NCBI GenBank assembly: GCA_021819435.1
Contig: JAKARB010000003.1
Location: 248,001-312,000 of the forward strand
Length of the DNA stretch: 64,000 nucleotides
Reading direction: 5' to 3'
Source of the DNA: Pseudomonadota bacterium
GTDB lineage: Bacteria; Pseudomonadota; Gammaproteobacteria; Burkholderiales; Burkholderiaceae_C
Part shown: positions 18,227-27,546 of the stretch, piece after piece
How the letters are laid out: the number at the start of each line of letters is the position of its first letter
Position numbering within the stretch: position 1 is the first letter of the stretch
Translations under genes and position numbers: made by a program
Notes under the pieces: generated by a model
Databases searched by the model: none
Told to the model about the DNA's origin: nothing
Seen by the model: the letters and a program-made list of their open reading frames with translations, nothing else

Positions 18227-19303
18227 TCAGAAGGTGAAACCCACCTCGGTGCGCAGCCCGCCGTGGTCGGCCTCGGCCTGTTCCAGCAGGCGCGCGAGCG
18301 GACCCAGGCCCTGATAACGCGAGGCCACGCGGTGGGCGTAGGTCCACACGCGCGGGATGTCGCCCAGGTACTGCTGCTTGCCGTCGCGGATGGCCAGCCG
18401 CGCGAAGATGCCCAGCACCTTGATGTGGCGCTGCAGGCCCATCCATTCGAAGTCGCGCCAGAAATCGCCGAAGTCGGCGTGCACGGGCAGGCCCGCCTTG
18501 CGCGCCTTCTCCCAGTAACGCACGGCGTGGTCGATCTGCACGTCCTCGTCCCACATCACGTAGGCGTCGCGCAGCAGCGAGACCAGGTCATAGGTGATGG
18601 GGCCGCGCACGGCGTCCTGGAAGTCGATGACGCCCAGGCGGGCGTTCGCATCGGCCGGGTCGGCCATCAGGTTGCGGGAGTGGTAGTCGCGGTGCACCAG
18701 CGCCACCGGCTGCGCCAGCACCTGAGCCTTGATCAACGCGAAGGCGCGGTCGAGCACCTCGCGGGCCTTGTCGTCGAGCGCCTGGCCGCGCAGCTTCGTG
18801 AAGTACCAGTCGGGGAAGAGGTCGAGTTCGCGCTGCAGCAGCGCGTCGTCGTATGGCGGCAGGCTGTCGGCCGGGACGGCCTGCAGGCGCACCAGTTCAT
18901 CGAGCGCGGCGTTGTAGCGGGCGCGGTTGCCCACGCCGTGGGGCTGGTCGACATCCAGCGTGGACAGCAGCGTGTGCGCCCCGAGGTCGGACAGCAGCAT
19001 GAAGCCCTGGGCTTCGTCCCAATCGAGGATGCGGGGCACGGCCACCTCGCCCGATGCCAGCAGGCGGGCCACCGACACGAAGGGGCGGCAGTCCTCGTGA
19101 CTGGGCGGGGCGTCCATGATGATGAGCGAGCCTGCCGAAGCATCGATGCGGAAGTAGCGGCGAAAGCTCGCATCCGCGCTGGCTGGCCGCAAGCTCTGCG
19201 GCAACAGGCCGAGGCTGGACGGACGGGATCGCAGCCATGCGTCGAAGGCCTGCTGGCGAGCGGGATCGGTCCAGGGGATGGGGGCAGCGGCGGCTTGGAT
19301 CAT
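18227..19303 (-). CDS. amgK: Amino-sugar (MurNAc/GlcNAc) anomeric kinase, AmgK-like
   Basis: A 358-residue aminoglycoside-phosphotransferase-fold kinase. The catalytic loop is LVHRDYHSRNLM and the metal-binding motif is LGVIDFQDAVRGPITYDL; the nucleotide region is near DASFRRYFRI. By family and position next to lptD it matches AmgK, which phosphorylates MurNAc and GlcNAc at C1 in a peptidoglycan recycling route. The partner uridylyltransferase murU, usually adjacent, is absent here. Start MIQAAAAP at 19303; the upstream extension would run into lptD. Confidence 0.87.
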   Translation of the reverse strand: MIQAAAAPIPWTDPARQQAFDAWLRSRPSSLGLLPQSLRPASADASFRRYFRIDASAGSLIIMDAPPSHEDCRPFVSVARLLASGEVAVPRILDWDEAQGFMLLSDLGAHTLLSTLDVDQPHGVGNRARYNAALDELVRLQAVPADSLPPYDDALLQRELDLFPDWYFTKLRGQALDDKAREVLDRAFALIKAQVLAQPVALVHRDYHSRNLMADPADANARLGVIDFQDAVRGPITYDLVSLLRDAYVMWDEDVQIDHAVRYWEKARKAGLPVHADFGDFWRDFEWMGLQRHIKVLGIFARLAIRDGKQQYLGDIPRVWTYAHRVASRYQGLGPLARLLEQAEADHGGLRTEVGFTF

Positions 19304-19396
19304 GCGGCTTGGCTCATGAAATAATGCGGCGATTCTAGGCAAGGCCGGCTCACCCTCCAGGAAGCCGCTGCCGCAGCCCCACTGCGACGCGCCCCC

Positions 19397-22018
19397 GTGA
19401 CCGTGAGCACCTCCTTGAACCGACGCCCCTCTTCCTTGCATCGACCGAAACGCCACCGGCCTGCGGACGCGACGCCCATCTGGCGCCCCGTGGCCCTGGC
19501 CGCCGCCTGCCTGGCCGCGCCGCTGCATGTTCCATCGCGCGCGCAGGCGCTCGATGTGGTGCAGCCAACGGCCCCAACGTCCACCACGCAGGCAGCTCAA
19601 CCAGCTCAGCAGGCCGCGCAAGCCTCGGGCGCCGCATCGGATGCGAACCCCGCGTCGCGCATGACCTTTTCCTTGCCGCCGCCGCGCCTGCAGCGGCGCG
19701 ACGCCAAGGAACCGCTGTTCTTCGAAGCCGACCAGCTCGGCGGCGAGTCCGGCATCCTCACGCACGCCAGCGGCTCCGTGCGGCTGCGCCAGGGCGACCT
19801 CGCCATGCGCGCAGACGAGATCACCCACACCCAGGCGAACAACACCGCCAACGCCAAGGGCCATGTGCGCATCGTCAGCAAGGGCAACCTGTTCACCGGC
19901 CCCGAGCTGACCTTGCGCCTCGACACGCTGGAAGGCAACTTTGTGCGGCCCGAGTTCTGGTTCGCGCGCACCCAGGCTGGTGGCGATGCCCTGCTGGTCG
20001 AGTTCCTGGGCGAAAACCGCCTGCGCGCCTACCAGACCAGCTACTCAAGCTGCCGCCCAGAAGACTTGCCCGACGGCAGCCCAGGCAAGCCGGACTGGGT
20101 GCTCAACACCAGCGAGGTCTACCTCGATTTCGAAGCCAGCGAGGGCACGGCCAAGAACGCCGTCATCCGCTTCATGGATGTGCCCATCCTGGCGGCGCCC
20201 ACGCTGACCTTCCCGCTCGACAACCAGCGCAAGTCGGGCCTGCTGCCGCCGACGTTCTACTTCGACAGCAACAGCGGCTTCGAGCTCTCGACACCCTACT
20301 ACTGGAACATAGCCCCCAACCAGGATGCGACCATCGCGCCAGCGCTGTCGGCCCGGCGCGGGCTGGGCCTCGACCTCGAGTACCGCTACCTGACATCCAC
20401 CGACAGTGGCAAGGCACACATCTACGCCCTGCCCAATGATCGACTCAAGGGCGAAGGCCGCAGCCTGATCGACTTCACGAACAAGGGACGCTTCCGCACG
20501 GGCAGCACGCTGGCGCAAAACCAGTACGACATCAAGTGGCTGCGGGCCTCCGACGACGATTACTGGAAGGACTTCTCGCACAACCTGCCCTCGCCCACGC
20601 CGCGCCTGTTCGACAGCCATGTCAGGTTCGACTCCACGCTGAATGATCGCACCTGGGGCCTGGGCAACAGCCAGAACAGCTTCTATGCCTCGGTGCAGTC
20701 CTGGCAGACGCTGCGCGACCTCGACCCGGCCTCTGACCCGGTGCTCAGCCGCATCGATTCGCCCTATCAGCGCGAGCCGCAACTGGGCTTCCGCAGCCGC
20801 AGCAACTCCGACGCCGGCACGGTGTTCAACTTGCAAGGCGAGTTCAACCGCTTCACCAACAACGACACCACCAAGATCACCGGCAACCGGGTCAACCTGA
20901 ACGCCCGCCTGGAGCGCCGCTTTGATCTGCTGGGCATTTCCGTGTTGCCCAGCGTCGCGGTGCGCAGCATGAGCTACGACCTCGACCGCAACAACGCGCT
21001 CGCGGCCGCCGGCTCACGCGGCAGCACCTCGACCGCCGTGCCCACCTTCAGCCTGGACAGCGGCTTCTCGATGGAGCGCGACGTGCAGTTCTTCGGCCGC
21101 GACCTGGTCCAGACCCTGGAGCCGCGCGTGATGTACGTCTACACGCCCTACCGGCGCCAAGACGACATGCCGCTGTTCGACAGCGCCCCGCGTGATTTCA
21201 ACCAGTACGCCGTCTTCAACGACAACGGCTTCACCGGTGGCGACCGCGTGACCGACGCCAACCAGGTGACGGTGGGCGTGACCTCGCGCCTCCTCGACAG
21301 CGCCACCGGCGGCGAAGCGCTGCGCCTGGGCATCGCGCAGAAGGTGTTGCTGGCCGACCAGCGCATCAACCCGCAAGGCGATGGCCCCATCACCCAGAAG
21401 CTCTCCGACCTGCTGCTGCTGGGCTCGACCTCGGTGATCCCGCACTGGAACATCGACAGCACCTTGCAATACGGTGCGCAAGAAAAGCGCACCGAGCAAG
21501 GCACGCTGGGCGTGCGCTATTCGCCGGGTGCCTGGCGCACGGTGAGCGCCACCTACCGCTACACCCGCGAGGCCAGCGAGCAGGTCGAACTGGGCTGGCA
21601 ATGGCCGCTGACCGGGCGCACGCCGCCGCTGCAAGACATGATGAGCCAGGCCAGCTCGCCCGACCTCATGCAGGTCAACCCCCGACGCTCCGGCAGCAAC
21701 GCCTGCGGCGGCGCCTGGTACACAGTGGGCCGGCTGACCCACAGCATGCGCGACAAGCGCGTCATCAATTCGCTGGTCGGCTTCGAGTACGACGCCGGCT
21801 GCTGGATCGGGCGCGTCGTTGCCGAGCGCGTGGCGCTGGGCCAAAAGGCCAACACCCGCATCATGTTCCAGCTCGAGCTGCTGGGCCTGTCCCAACTGGC
21901 GCTGGGCGCCAACCCGCTGCGCGTGCTGCAGCAGAATGTCCCTGGCTACCGCCTGTTGCGCGAAGAGGGCCAGCCTCTCAACGTGCCGGGCACCCCCAAG
22001 AGTTCCCAAGATGAATGA
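19397..22018 (+). CDS. lptD: LPS-assembly outer-membrane protein LptD
   Basis: An 873-residue outer-membrane beta-barrel that inserts LPS into the outer leaflet. The GTG at 19397 begins a basic, signal-like N-terminus; the LptA/OstA domain starts near EPLFFEADQLGG and the large barrel follows from about residue 290. Cysteines near SSCRPEDLP, SNACGGAW and YDAGCWIG fit the disulfides of LptD. No ATG is available, so GTG is likely. It is divergent from amgK (93 bp apart), overlaps surA by 8 bp, and its product needs SurA for folding. Confidence 0.94.
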   Translation: MTVSTSLNRRPSSLHRPKRHRPADATPIWRPVALAAACLAAPLHVPSRAQALDVVQPTAPTSTTQAAQPAQQAAQASGAASDANPASRMTFSLPPPRLQRRDAKEPLFFEADQLGGESGILTHASGSVRLRQGDLAMRADEITHTQANNTANAKGHVRIVSKGNLFTGPELTLRLDTLEGNFVRPEFWFARTQAGGDALLVEFLGENRLRAYQTSYSSCRPEDLPDGSPGKPDWVLNTSEVYLDFEASEGTAKNAVIRFMDVPILAAPTLTFPLDNQRKSGLLPPTFYFDSNSGFELSTPYYWNIAPNQDATIAPALSARRGLGLDLEYRYLTSTDSGKAHIYALPNDRLKGEGRSLIDFTNKGRFRTGSTLAQNQYDIKWLRASDDDYWKDFSHNLPSPTPRLFDSHVRFDSTLNDRTWGLGNSQNSFYASVQSWQTLRDLDPASDPVLSRIDSPYQREPQLGFRSRSNSDAGTVFNLQGEFNRFTNNDTTKITGNRVNLNARLERRFDLLGISVLPSVAVRSMSYDLDRNNALAAAGSRGSTSTAVPTFSLDSGFSMERDVQFFGRDLVQTLEPRVMYVYTPYRRQDDMPLFDSAPRDFNQYAVFNDNGFTGGDRVTDANQVTVGVTSRLLDSATGGEALRLGIAQKVLLADQRINPQGDGPITQKLSDLLLLGSTSVIPHWNIDSTLQYGAQEKRTEQGTLGVRYSPGAWRTVSATYRYTREASEQVELGWQWPLTGRTPPLQDMMSQASSPDLMQVNPRRSGSNACGGAWYTVGRLTHSMRDKRVINSLVGFEYDAGCWIGRVVAERVALGQKANTRIMFQLELLGLSQLALGANPLRVLQQNVPGYRLLREEGQPLNVPGTPKSSQDE

Positions 22019-23405
22019 CCGCAAGACCCCGGGCGCGCGCCGCTGGCTGCCGCTGATCTGCCTGAGCCTGCTGGTGGGCGCTGCCCCTCCCGGCTGGGCC
22101 CAGCTGCGCCGTCCGGATGCATCGGGCATGTCGCCGCGCATCCCCGGCGACCGCTCGCTGAGCACCGACCTGCAACTCAGCGGTGCGCCGCGCACCTCCG
22201 ACTACATCGTCGCCGTGGTCAACCAGGAGCCCATCACGCACACCGAGGTCGACAAGCGCGTGCAGCGCGTCATCGACAGCGCGCCGCCCAACGCTCGACT
22301 GCCGGGCACGGATGAGTTGCGCCGCCAGGTGCTGGACGCTCTCATCGACGAGAAGGTGCAGCTCTCCTACGCCCGCAACCTGGGCATGGGCGTGAGCGAG
22401 GCCGAGCTCGACACCGCCATCGAGAACATCGCCGCGCAGAACCAGATGACCATGGCCGAGCTGCAAGAGCGCATGCGCACGGACGGCCTGGACTTTGATC
22501 GCTACCGCAACAGCCTGCGCGAGCAGATCCTGATCCAGCGCGTGCGCGAACGCGAGGTGACGCCGCGCATCCAGATCAGCGATGACGACATCAACAAGTT
22601 CCTGGCCAGCGACCCGGCTGCGCAGACCGAGTCCGCGCTGAACCTGGCGCACATCCTCATCAAGGTGCCCGAGCAGGCCGGCCCGCAGGAAGTGCAGAAG
22701 TTGCAGGCCAAAGCGGAGGACATCCAGCGCAAGGCCGCCGCTGGTGTGAACTTCTCGCAGTTGGTCAAGCAGTTCTCCGACGACCGCAGCACGCACGACA
22801 GCGGCGGCGCCTTCGGCCTGCGCGAGGTCAGCGGGCTGCCCGAGGTCTTCGTCAAGGCCGTGGCCAACATCAAGGTGGGCGAGGTGGCCCCGCTGGTGCG
22901 TTCGCGTGCGGGCTTCCACATCATCAAGCTGGTCGAGCGCGAGAACGCCGCGCAGGCGAGCTACACCCAGCAACGCGCGCGCCACATCCTGCTGCGCGTC
23001 GCTCCCGGGCAGAACACCCGCGAACTGGTCGACCGCATGCAGGCCATCCGCCGCCAGATCATGGAAGGCCAGGCCAGCTTCGCGCAGATGGCACGCCAAT
23101 ATTCGGAAGACGGCAGCGGCGCCAAGGGCGGTGAACTGGGCTGGAGCTCTCCCGGTCAGTTCGTGCCCGAGTTCGAAAAAGCCGTGCTCGCCTTGCAGCC
23201 GGGCCAGATCTCCGAGCCCGTGGTCAGCCGCTATGGCGTGCACTTGATCCAGCTGCTGGAGCGCCGAGAGGTGCAACTCACCGATGCCCAGCGCCGCGAG
23301 GCGGCCCGCAGCGTGCTGCGCGAGCGCCGCTTCGAATCGGCCTACGAGGAATGGGCCAACGAGCTGCGCGCCGCCGCGTACGTGGAAATGCGCGATGCGC
23401 CCTGA
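22011..23405 (+). CDS. surA: Periplasmic peptidyl-prolyl isomerase chaperone SurA
   Basis: A 464-residue periplasmic chaperone for outer-membrane proteins. A signal peptide is visible ([19 protein letters not shown]), then the SurA N domain ([18 protein letters not shown]) and two parvulin domains, the first around [12 protein letters not shown] and the second around [13 protein letters not shown] with [16 protein letters not shown]. The ATG at 22011 overlaps the lptD end by 8 bp, so the two are probably translationally coupled. Confidence 0.95.
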   Translation: MNDRKTPGARRWLPLICLSLLVGAAPPGWAQLRRPDASGMSPRIPGDRSLSTDLQLSGAPRTSDYIVAVVNQEPITHTEVDKRVQRVIDSAPPNARLPGTDELRRQVLDALIDEKVQLSYARNLGMGVSEAELDTAIENIAAQNQMTMAELQERMRTDGLDFDRYRNSLREQILIQRVREREVTPRIQISDDDINKFLASDPAAQTESALNLAHILIKVPEQAGPQEVQKLQAKAEDIQRKAAAGVNFSQLVKQFSDDRSTHDSGGAFGLREVSGLPEVFVKAVANIKVGEVAPLVRSRAGFHIIKLVERENAAQASYTQQRARHILLRVAPGQNTRELVDRMQAIRRQIMEGQASFAQMARQYSEDGSGAKGGELGWSSPGQFVPEFEKAVLALQPGQISEPVVSRYGVHLIQLLERREVQLTDAQRREAARSVLRERRFESAYEEWANELRAAAYVEMRDAP

Positions 23406-24249
23406 GCGTCCCCAACAACGGCCCCAGCATGCGAGTGGCCGGCGTCCCGTGGCCGGCGGTGGCGGCCACATCGCGCGCAAGCGCTTCGGCCAGAACTTCC
23501 TGGTTGACCTCGGCGTGATCGACGAAATCGTGCGCGCCATCGGCCCCAAGCCGGGTGAAGCCCTGGTTGAAATCGGCCCCGGCCTGGGCGCGCTGACCAA
23601 CCCGGTCGTCGAACGCGCCAAGCAGCTCACCGTCATTGAGCTCGACCGCGACCTCGCCGCCCGCCTGCGCAAGCGTGAAGAACTCAAGGTGGTCGAGTCC
23701 GACGTGTTGAAGGTCGATTTCGCAGCGCTGGCGGCCGAGGCGGGCCAGAAGCTGCGCGTCATCGGCAACCTTCCCTACAACATCTCCAGCCCCATCCTCT
23801 TTCACCTGCTGCCGGTGGCCGAGCACGTGGTCGACCAGCACTTCATGCTGCAAAAAGAAGTGGTGGACCGCATGGTCGCCCAGCCGGGCGGCAAGGACTA
23901 CGGTCGCCTCAGCGTGATGCTGCAATGGCGTTACGACATGGCCTGTGTGGTGGACGTGCCGCCCGAATCGTTCGACCCGCCGCCCAAGGTGGACTCGGCC
24001 GTGGTGCGCATGACGCCCTGGGCGCAGCCCGAGCCGGTCGATGTGCATGTGCTGGAAAAGATGGTGGCGGTGGCGTTCTCGCAGCGCCGCAAGATCCTGA
24101 GGCACACGATCGGCGCCTGGATGGCCGAACACGGGCTGGAAGGCGGCTTCGACCTGCAGCGGCGTGCGGAAGAAGTGCCTGTGGCCGACTACCTCGCCCT
24201 GGCACGGCGCGCGATGGCTCAGCAGCACGCCAAGCCGACAGCGCCGTAA
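23395..24249 (+). CDS. rsmA: 16S rRNA dimethyladenosine transferase RsmA/KsgA
   Basis: A 284-residue SAM-dependent enzyme that dimethylates A1518 and A1519 of 16S rRNA. Motifs: KRFGQNFL, the SAM loop [11 protein letters not shown], and [15 protein letters not shown] containing the catalytic NLPY. The ATG at 23395 overlaps the surA end by 11 bp and gives a poorly conserved 20-residue N-terminus. The usual pdxA between surA and rsmA is missing. Confidence 0.95.
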   Translation: MRPERPQQRPQHASGRRPVAGGGGHIARKRFGQNFLVDLGVIDEIVRAIGPKPGEALVEIGPGLGALTNPVVERAKQLTVIELDRDLAARLRKREELKVVESDVLKVDFAALAAEAGQKLRVIGNLPYNISSPILFHLLPVAEHVVDQHFMLQKEVVDRMVAQPGGKDYGRLSVMLQWRYDMACVVDVPPESFDPPPKVDSAVVRMTPWAQPEPVDVHVLEKMVAVAFSQRRKILRHTIGAWMAEHGLEGGFDLQRRAEEVPVADYLALARRAMAQQHAKPTAP

Positions 24250-24258
24250 ACTGGCTGG

Positions 24259-25491
24259 ATGAAGACTTACCTCGTCGGTGGCGCCGTGCGCGACCGCCTC
24301 CTGGGCCGCGCCCAAGGCGACCGAGACTGGGTGGTGGTGGGAACCACGCCCGAAGCCATGCTGGCTGCTGGCTTCCGACCCGTCGGCAAGGACTTCCCCG
24401 TCTTCCTGCACCCCCACAGCGGCGAGGAACACGCCCTCGCCCGCACCGAGCGCAAGAGCGGCCGGGGCTACCACGGCTTCGAATGCCACGCCTCGCCCGA
24501 CGTCACGCTCGAAGAAGACCTGCTGCGCCGCGACCTCACCATCAACGCCATGGCCGAAGGCGAGCAAGGCGAGCTCATCGACCCCTGGGGCGGGCAGCGC
24601 GACCTGGCCGCGCGCGTGCTGCGCCACGTCTCGCCGGCCTTCGCGGAAGACCCGGTGCGCATCCTGCGCCTGGCCCGCTTCGCCGCGCGCCTGCCCGACT
24701 TCACCGTGGCCCCCGAAACCCTGGCCTTGATGCGCGGCATGGTGACCGATGGCGAGGTGGACCACCTGGTGGCCGAACGCGTCTGGCAGGAACTGGCCCG
24801 GGGCCTGATGGAAGAACGCCCCTCGCGCATGTTCGAGGTGCTGCGCGAGTGCGGCGCCCTGGCCCGCCTGCTGCCCGAGGTTGATCGCCTGTGGGGCGTG
24901 CCCCAGCGCGCCGACTACCACCCCGAGGTCGACACCGGCGTGCACCTGATGATGGTGCTGGACATGAGCGCGCGCCTGCAAGGATCGCTTGGTGTGCGCT
25001 ACGCCTGCCTGGGGCACGACCTCGGCAAGGGCACAACCCCGGCCGACGTGCTGCCCCGGCACCTGGGCCATGAAGGCCGCAGCGTGAAGCTGCTGCAGCA
25101 GGTCGGGCAGCGCCTGCGCGTGCCCAACGAATGCCGCGAGCTGGCCGAGGTGGTGGCGCGCGAACACGGCAACATCCACCGCTGCGAGGACCTGGGCGCC
25201 GCCGCGCTGCTCAGGCTGCTGGAGCGTTGCGACGCGATCCGCAAGCCGGCGCGTTTCGAAGAAGTGCTGCTGGCCTGTGAATGCGACGCCCGGGGGCGCC
25301 TTGGCTGGACCGAAAAGCCCTACCCCCAGGCCGACCACCTGCGACGGGTCCTCGATGCTGCCCTGTCGGTGGACACCGCCGAGCTGGCGAGCACCGCCAT
25401 GGCGACGGGCAAGCAAGGCAAAGACATCGGCCTGGAGATCCAGCGCGCGCGCGCCGAGGCCATCGCTGCCCGCCTGCCACCCTCGGGATGA
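24259..25491 (+). CDS. cca: CCA tRNA nucleotidyltransferase with HD domain
   Basis: A 410-residue enzyme that adds or repairs the 3'-CCA end of tRNA. The nucleotidyltransferase motifs are VGGAVRDRLLG and DRDWVVVG, then EEDLLRRDLTINAMA and RVWQELARGL. The C-terminal HD phosphohydrolase domain shows HDLGKGTTP and VAREHGNIHR, so it is the multifunctional class I enzyme of gamma- and betaproteobacteria. It lies 9 bp after rsmA. Confidence 0.95.
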   Translation: MKTYLVGGAVRDRLLGRAQGDRDWVVVGTTPEAMLAAGFRPVGKDFPVFLHPHSGEEHALARTERKSGRGYHGFECHASPDVTLEEDLLRRDLTINAMAEGEQGELIDPWGGQRDLAARVLRHVSPAFAEDPVRILRLARFAARLPDFTVAPETLALMRGMVTDGEVDHLVAERVWQELARGLMEERPSRMFEVLRECGALARLLPEVDRLWGVPQRADYHPEVDTGVHLMMVLDMSARLQGSLGVRYACLGHDLGKGTTPADVLPRHLGHEGRSVKLLQQVGQRLRVPNECRELAEVVAREHGNIHRCEDLGAAALLRLLERCDAIRKPARFEEVLLACECDARGRLGWTEKPYPQADHLRRVLDAALSVDTAELASTAMATGKQGKDIGLEIQRARAEAIAARLPPSG

Positions 25492-25598
25492 CCCTGCACC
25501 GTGGACGAGGGGATGCACCAGCATCCAGGGCAGGACTGTCCTCCAGGCGCCCCTGTTGACGCAGCCGATACCCTGTGCAGGCAACCCGCGTGAAGATC

Positions 25599-27506
25599 AT
25601 GTTGGGTTCGACCGCCCCCAAGCATCGCAAAAACGACGTGGCCCCTGCTCACCTTCCTGCCGCGAACCCGCCCCAGTCCGAGCCGGCCCCAAGCGTCATC
25701 GGATGGGGTGATTGGGTGCGCGCGCTCCTGCGCACCGCTCCCGACCTGCCACGCCTGCTGCCAGGCCTGATCCGCCTGGCTTGCCTGCGCCCTCATCAGA
25801 CCGGCTCGATCGGCCTGACCTTCGAGACCCGCGCGGCACGCCACCCCGAACGCACCGCCTTGCGCTTCGAAGACCGGGCCTGGACCTACCGCGAACTCAA
25901 CGCCTGGGCCAACCGGGTGGCGCATGGCCTGCGGCAAGCCGGAGTCAGGCCGGGGCAGTCCGTCGGCATCCTCATGGAGAACCGCCCCGAGGTGATCGCC
26001 TGTGCGCTGGGCATCGTCAAGCTCGGCGCAACGGCCACCTTGCTCAACCACCAATTGCGAGGCGAATCGCTGGCTCACAGCCTGCGCATCACCCGACCGC
26101 GCATCGTGCTGGTCGGCCAGGAGTGCGAGGCGGTTGCGCGCTCCATGCCAGAGGCCGCCGCGCCCGATGACATCGCCTGGTGGTGGGACGGCGATCAACC
26201 GGCCCCAACGGGCTGGACCGACCTGCGGCAAGCCTGCGCCCAGCAGGCGGAGGCCAACCTGCTGGAAACCGCACAGATCGTGCTGAGCCAGCCCTGCTTC
26301 CACATCTTCACCTCGGGCTCCACGGGCCAGCCCAAAGCCTCGGTGATGACGCACTACCGCTGGCACCGCTGCATGATCGGCCTGGGCGTGCTCGGGCTGC
26401 GCCTGCGCCGCGACGACGTGCTCTACTGCGCCCTGCCGCTGTATCACAACAACGCCCTGACGGTGTCGTGGGGCGCCACGGTCGCGGCCGGCGCCTGCCT
26501 GGCCCTGGGCCGCAAGTTCAGCGCGTCCGGCTTCTGGCGCGACATCGAGCGCCATCGTGCCACCTCGTTTTCCTACATCGGCGAGCTCTGCCGCTACCTG
26601 CTCAACCAACCTGCCCGGCCCGACGACGCCCAGCATGGCGTGCGCGCCATCATCGGCAACGGCCTGCGCCCCGACATCTGGGAGGCCTTCCAGCAGCGCT
26701 TCGGGATCGGGCACGTCGCCGAGTTCTACGCCGCCAGCGAGTGCAACCTTGCCTTCGTCAACGCCTTGAACGTGCCCCGCAGCGCCGGCATGTGCCCGCT
26801 GTCGCACGCCATCGTGGCCTTCGACGTGGCAGAGGAGCGCCCGATCAGGGAAGGCGCCAAAGGCTTGATGCGCCGGGTCGACAAGGGCCAGGTGGGCCTG
26901 CTGCTGACCGAGATCACCGCCAAGGCGCCCATGGACGGCTACACCGACAAAAAAGCGACGGCCAGCAAGGTCCTGCGCGATGTCCTCCAGCCCGGCGACG
27001 CCTGGTTCGACACCGGCGACCTGGTGCGCGACCAGGGCTTCGGCCACATCCAGTTCGTTGACCGCGTTGGCGACACCTTCCGCTGGAAAGGCGAGAACGT
27101 GGCGACCACCGACGTGGAAGCAGCCTTGTGCGCACAGCCAGGCATCGAAGAGGCCGTGGTCTACGGCGTGCAGGTGCCGGGGGCGGACGGCCGTGCGGGC
27201 ATGGCTTGCCTGCGGCTGCTCCCAGGCGTTGACCGCCTCGACGGCGCGGCCCTGATGCAGGGCCTGCGCGAGGCGCTGCCCCGCTACGCCGTGCCCCTGT
27301 TCCTGCGCCTGCGCGACCAGCAGGCCATCACCACCACCTTCAAGCACCGCAAGGTCGAGCTCAAACGGGAAGGCTTCACCCCGCCTGCTTCAACCGGCGA
27401 GCAAGGCACCGCGGACACGGTCTGGGTGCTCACCCCGGCGGGCTACGAGCCGCTGCGGGCCCAGGCCCTGGCCGAGATCCAGGCCGGCCGCTTCCGCTTC
27501 GAATGA
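25599..27506 (+). CDS. Long-chain acyl-CoA synthetase (FATP/FadD6-like)
   Basis: About 635 residues; an AMP-binding enzyme activating fatty acids to acyl-CoA. The P-loop is IFTSGSTGQPKASVMTHYRW, followed by EFYAASECN, WFDTGDLVRDQGFGHIQFVDR, the hinge FRWKGENVATTDVE, and a C-terminal Lys region (TTFKHRKVELKREGF). These phrases match the FATP/FadD6 (very-long-chain) branch. Starts at GTG 25575 or 25590 are also possible; ATG 25599 is used. It heads a set of three lipid genes with two acyl-CoA dehydrogenases. Confidence 0.9.
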   Translation: MLGSTAPKHRKNDVAPAHLPAANPPQSEPAPSVIGWGDWVRALLRTAPDLPRLLPGLIRLACLRPHQTGSIGLTFETRAARHPERTALRFEDRAWTYRELNAWANRVAHGLRQAGVRPGQSVGILMENRPEVIACALGIVKLGATATLLNHQLRGESLAHSLRITRPRIVLVGQECEAVARSMPEAAAPDDIAWWWDGDQPAPTGWTDLRQACAQQAEANLLETAQIVLSQPCFHIFTSGSTGQPKASVMTHYRWHRCMIGLGVLGLRLRRDDVLYCALPLYHNNALTVSWGATVAAGACLALGRKFSASGFWRDIERHRATSFSYIGELCRYLLNQPARPDDAQHGVRAIIGNGLRPDIWEAFQQRFGIGHVAEFYAASECNLAFVNALNVPRSAGMCPLSHAIVAFDVAEERPIREGAKGLMRRVDKGQVGLLLTEITAKAPMDGYTDKKATASKVLRDVLQPGDAWFDTGDLVRDQGFGHIQFVDRVGDTFRWKGENVATTDVEAALCAQPGIEEAVVYGVQVPGADGRAGMACLRLLPGVDRLDGAALMQGLREALPRYAVPLFLRLRDQQAITTTFKHRKVELKREGFTPPASTGEQGTADTVWVLTPAGYEPLRAQALAEIQAGRFRFE

Positions 27507-27546
27507 CCCCAAAACAACCCGACACACCCCCCAGGAGACGCCCCAC

